Shown here: in pieces, positions 62,860-64,000 of the stretch | Layout of the letters: the number at the start of each line of letters is the position of its first letter | Numbering within the stretch: the stretch's first letter is position 1 | Origin: Erpobdella octoculata | Taxonomy: Eukaryota > Annelida > Clitellata > Hirudinida > Erpobdellidae | DNA: 64,000 nucleotides | Assembly (NCBI GenBank): GCA_963978895.1 | Contig: OZ022241.1 | Location: 26,516,073-26,580,072, forward strand | Reading direction: 5' to 3' | Notes under the pieces: generated by a model | The model's input: the letters and a program-made list of their open reading frames with translations, nothing else | Told to the model about the DNA's origin: nothing | Database searches by the model: none | Made by a program: the position numbers and the translations under genes

Positions 62860-63890
62860 AACAATAACTCAATGGTAAAAGAAAAAAGTCTGAGCTTGTG
62901 GAACATCTTCGGACGTCATTGGAGGACAATGGGTTTGACCCAGAGGAGTAAGAGTTTGATACCGATGATAAATTGAAGGAGGCTCTGAACAAGATAATGA
63001 AATAAAACAGGGCGGCGCGAGAAGAATACAGATCAGTCATGAACATGAGAAGAAAGGAAAACCATGCGGCTCAGCAGGGGATGGAGAAATTGATTCTCGG
63101 TGGTCAGGTCGATCCTAAAAACAGAGTAAAAGAGGCCGGTGTGGCGTTTCTGTTAAAAAACCACAACAAAGAAAATGAAATGGGAGTTTTTCTGGCAGTG
63201 GTTTGCCTGAGTGCGGACTGAACGGTACGAATGTTGAGAGTTTGGTCGCAGGGATGGCTGAGGCAGTGGTGGGTCATGAAGAGGGCAGTGAAAGGAGAAG
63301 TGGTCTAGTTTTGTGGCGGGTCGCCGCTAGAGTTGGTCCTGGGGCTGAGTTTTGCTGGACTCTGACTGATTTTGAGGAGGTCGTCGGATCCGTCGGAGAG
63401 GTCTCGGATGATTGTTTGATCAAGGTTGCCATAGATGTTCCTGTTGCAGAAAATGTTTTGGACAGTTTTGTGTTCGGTTGCGTTGGCTTGAGTGAGGTGT
63501 GTGGCGATGACGCCTGTGGTGCGGTGTCTGGACAGGGTGTTTCACAGTTTTTGTATGGCTGGTCGGATTTTTTGGGTGGTCATAAGTTCCGGGACATTAG
63601 GATAGGGTTAGACTTGGAGAAAAGTAATTTTGGAATAGATGGAGCAGAGCTCCAGGAGATGTCTGCTGATCGGAGCGCCTGTGTTATTGATGCCACCCCG
63701 ATGAGTCGGCTGAGAAGGTTGCTGCCCCGGATGTTGCAGAACAGCTTAAAGGTGCTTCTACGGATGCTAGTGAAACTGACACCCAGAGCGGGTTGGTTAA
63801 AGATTTTGTGCTTTGGTGGTGGCTCGCAGGAGTAGAGCTGGAGCATGGGAGGGTCGGACAGTTCTGCATTGACGACAGTCCTTTGTTTAA
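62860..63890 (+). pseudogene. Unidentified broken coding region, possibly a retroelement gag-like protein
   Basis: By eye this stretch is clearly richer in G+C than its surroundings. It reads as protein in successive plus-strand frames: KRKKSELVEHLRTSLEDNGF-DPEE (like a SAP-type helix-extended-helix), DTDDKLKEALNKIMK, then YRSVMNMRRKENHAAQQGME, KNRVKEAGVAFLLKNHNKEN (to 63,219), then the 210-codon frame 63,203-63,835 (GLVLWRVAARVGPGAEFCWT, LDLEKSNFGIDGAELQEMSA), and finally another frame with SGLVKDFVLWWWLAGVELEH and GRVGQFCIDDSPLFKKLKNG. At least three frame changes or stops are present. I do not recognise the family; a SAP-like N-terminus with an acidic linker occurs in some mobile-element proteins, but this is weak. 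The region may continue past the window edge. Confidence 0.4.
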
Positions 63891-64000
63891 AAAATTAAAA
63901 AATGGTGAAAGGTTGGAAATTTACTGAGCCATACGGTAACCTAATGGAGGCCCGCTGTGATCGACAGTCATATATGAAGAAATTGAGAAATAACGATTTG

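Overview
The window is AT-rich genomic DNA from an invertebrate animal; I cannot name the phylum. It has spliced genes with GT-AG introns, very long microsatellites, and a metazoan mix of mobile elements: hAT, MULE and other terminal-inverted-repeat DNA transposons, CR1/L2-type LINEs, a restriction-like-endonuclease non-LTR element, Penelope-like elements and a tRNA-derived SINE. Nothing looks bacterial or viral.

The one host gene I can reconstruct completely is CNOT4, the RING E3 ubiquitin ligase of the CCR4-NOT complex. It lies on the minus strand at 15,286-25,707 in 16 coding exons. They join in frame (1,998 coding bases, 665 residues) and give RING, RRM, C3H1 zinc finger and the conserved C-terminal motifs. 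Its introns have absorbed Penelope-related repeats, a minisatellite and a SINE-like repeat.

Layout. 1-2.5 kb: MULE transposase relic and a deleted hAT element. 2.7-8.3 kb: a LINE split by an insertion that itself carries a TIR transposon. 8.4-15 kb: foldback/hAT relics, Penelope-related repeats, a SINE. 15.3-25.7 kb: CNOT4. 25.7-29.1 kb: non-coding. 29.6-34.3 kb: a 5'-truncated R2/HERO-type retrotransposon between two (CATA)n blocks of about 0.8 kb. 34.3-37.2 kb: a Penelope-like element (reverse transcriptase end plus GIY-YIG endonuclease) with a hammerhead-like motif. 37.9-44.5 kb: two decayed copies of a gene family combining a PIN/FEN1-like nuclease domain with a C-terminal CXC cysteine cluster, one split by a LINE. 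46-50 kb: LINE tail, foldback hAT element, MITE. 51-53.3 kb: Penelope repeats and a LINE. 53.7-56.8 kb: a large foldback element followed by about 850 bp of a 7-bp repeat. 57.1-57.7 kb: a third PIN/CXC copy. 58-64 kb: repeats, a 250-bp (CA)n tract and an unidentified broken coding region.

Apart from CNOT4, essentially all recognisable coding sequence is mobile-element derived or pseudogenised. The most interesting items are the three PIN/CXC gene remnants, the hammerhead-like RNA beside the Penelope ORF, and the shared GCTAGT-(TA)n ends of three repeat families. Assignments come from reading translations and recalled family motifs; no searches were run.
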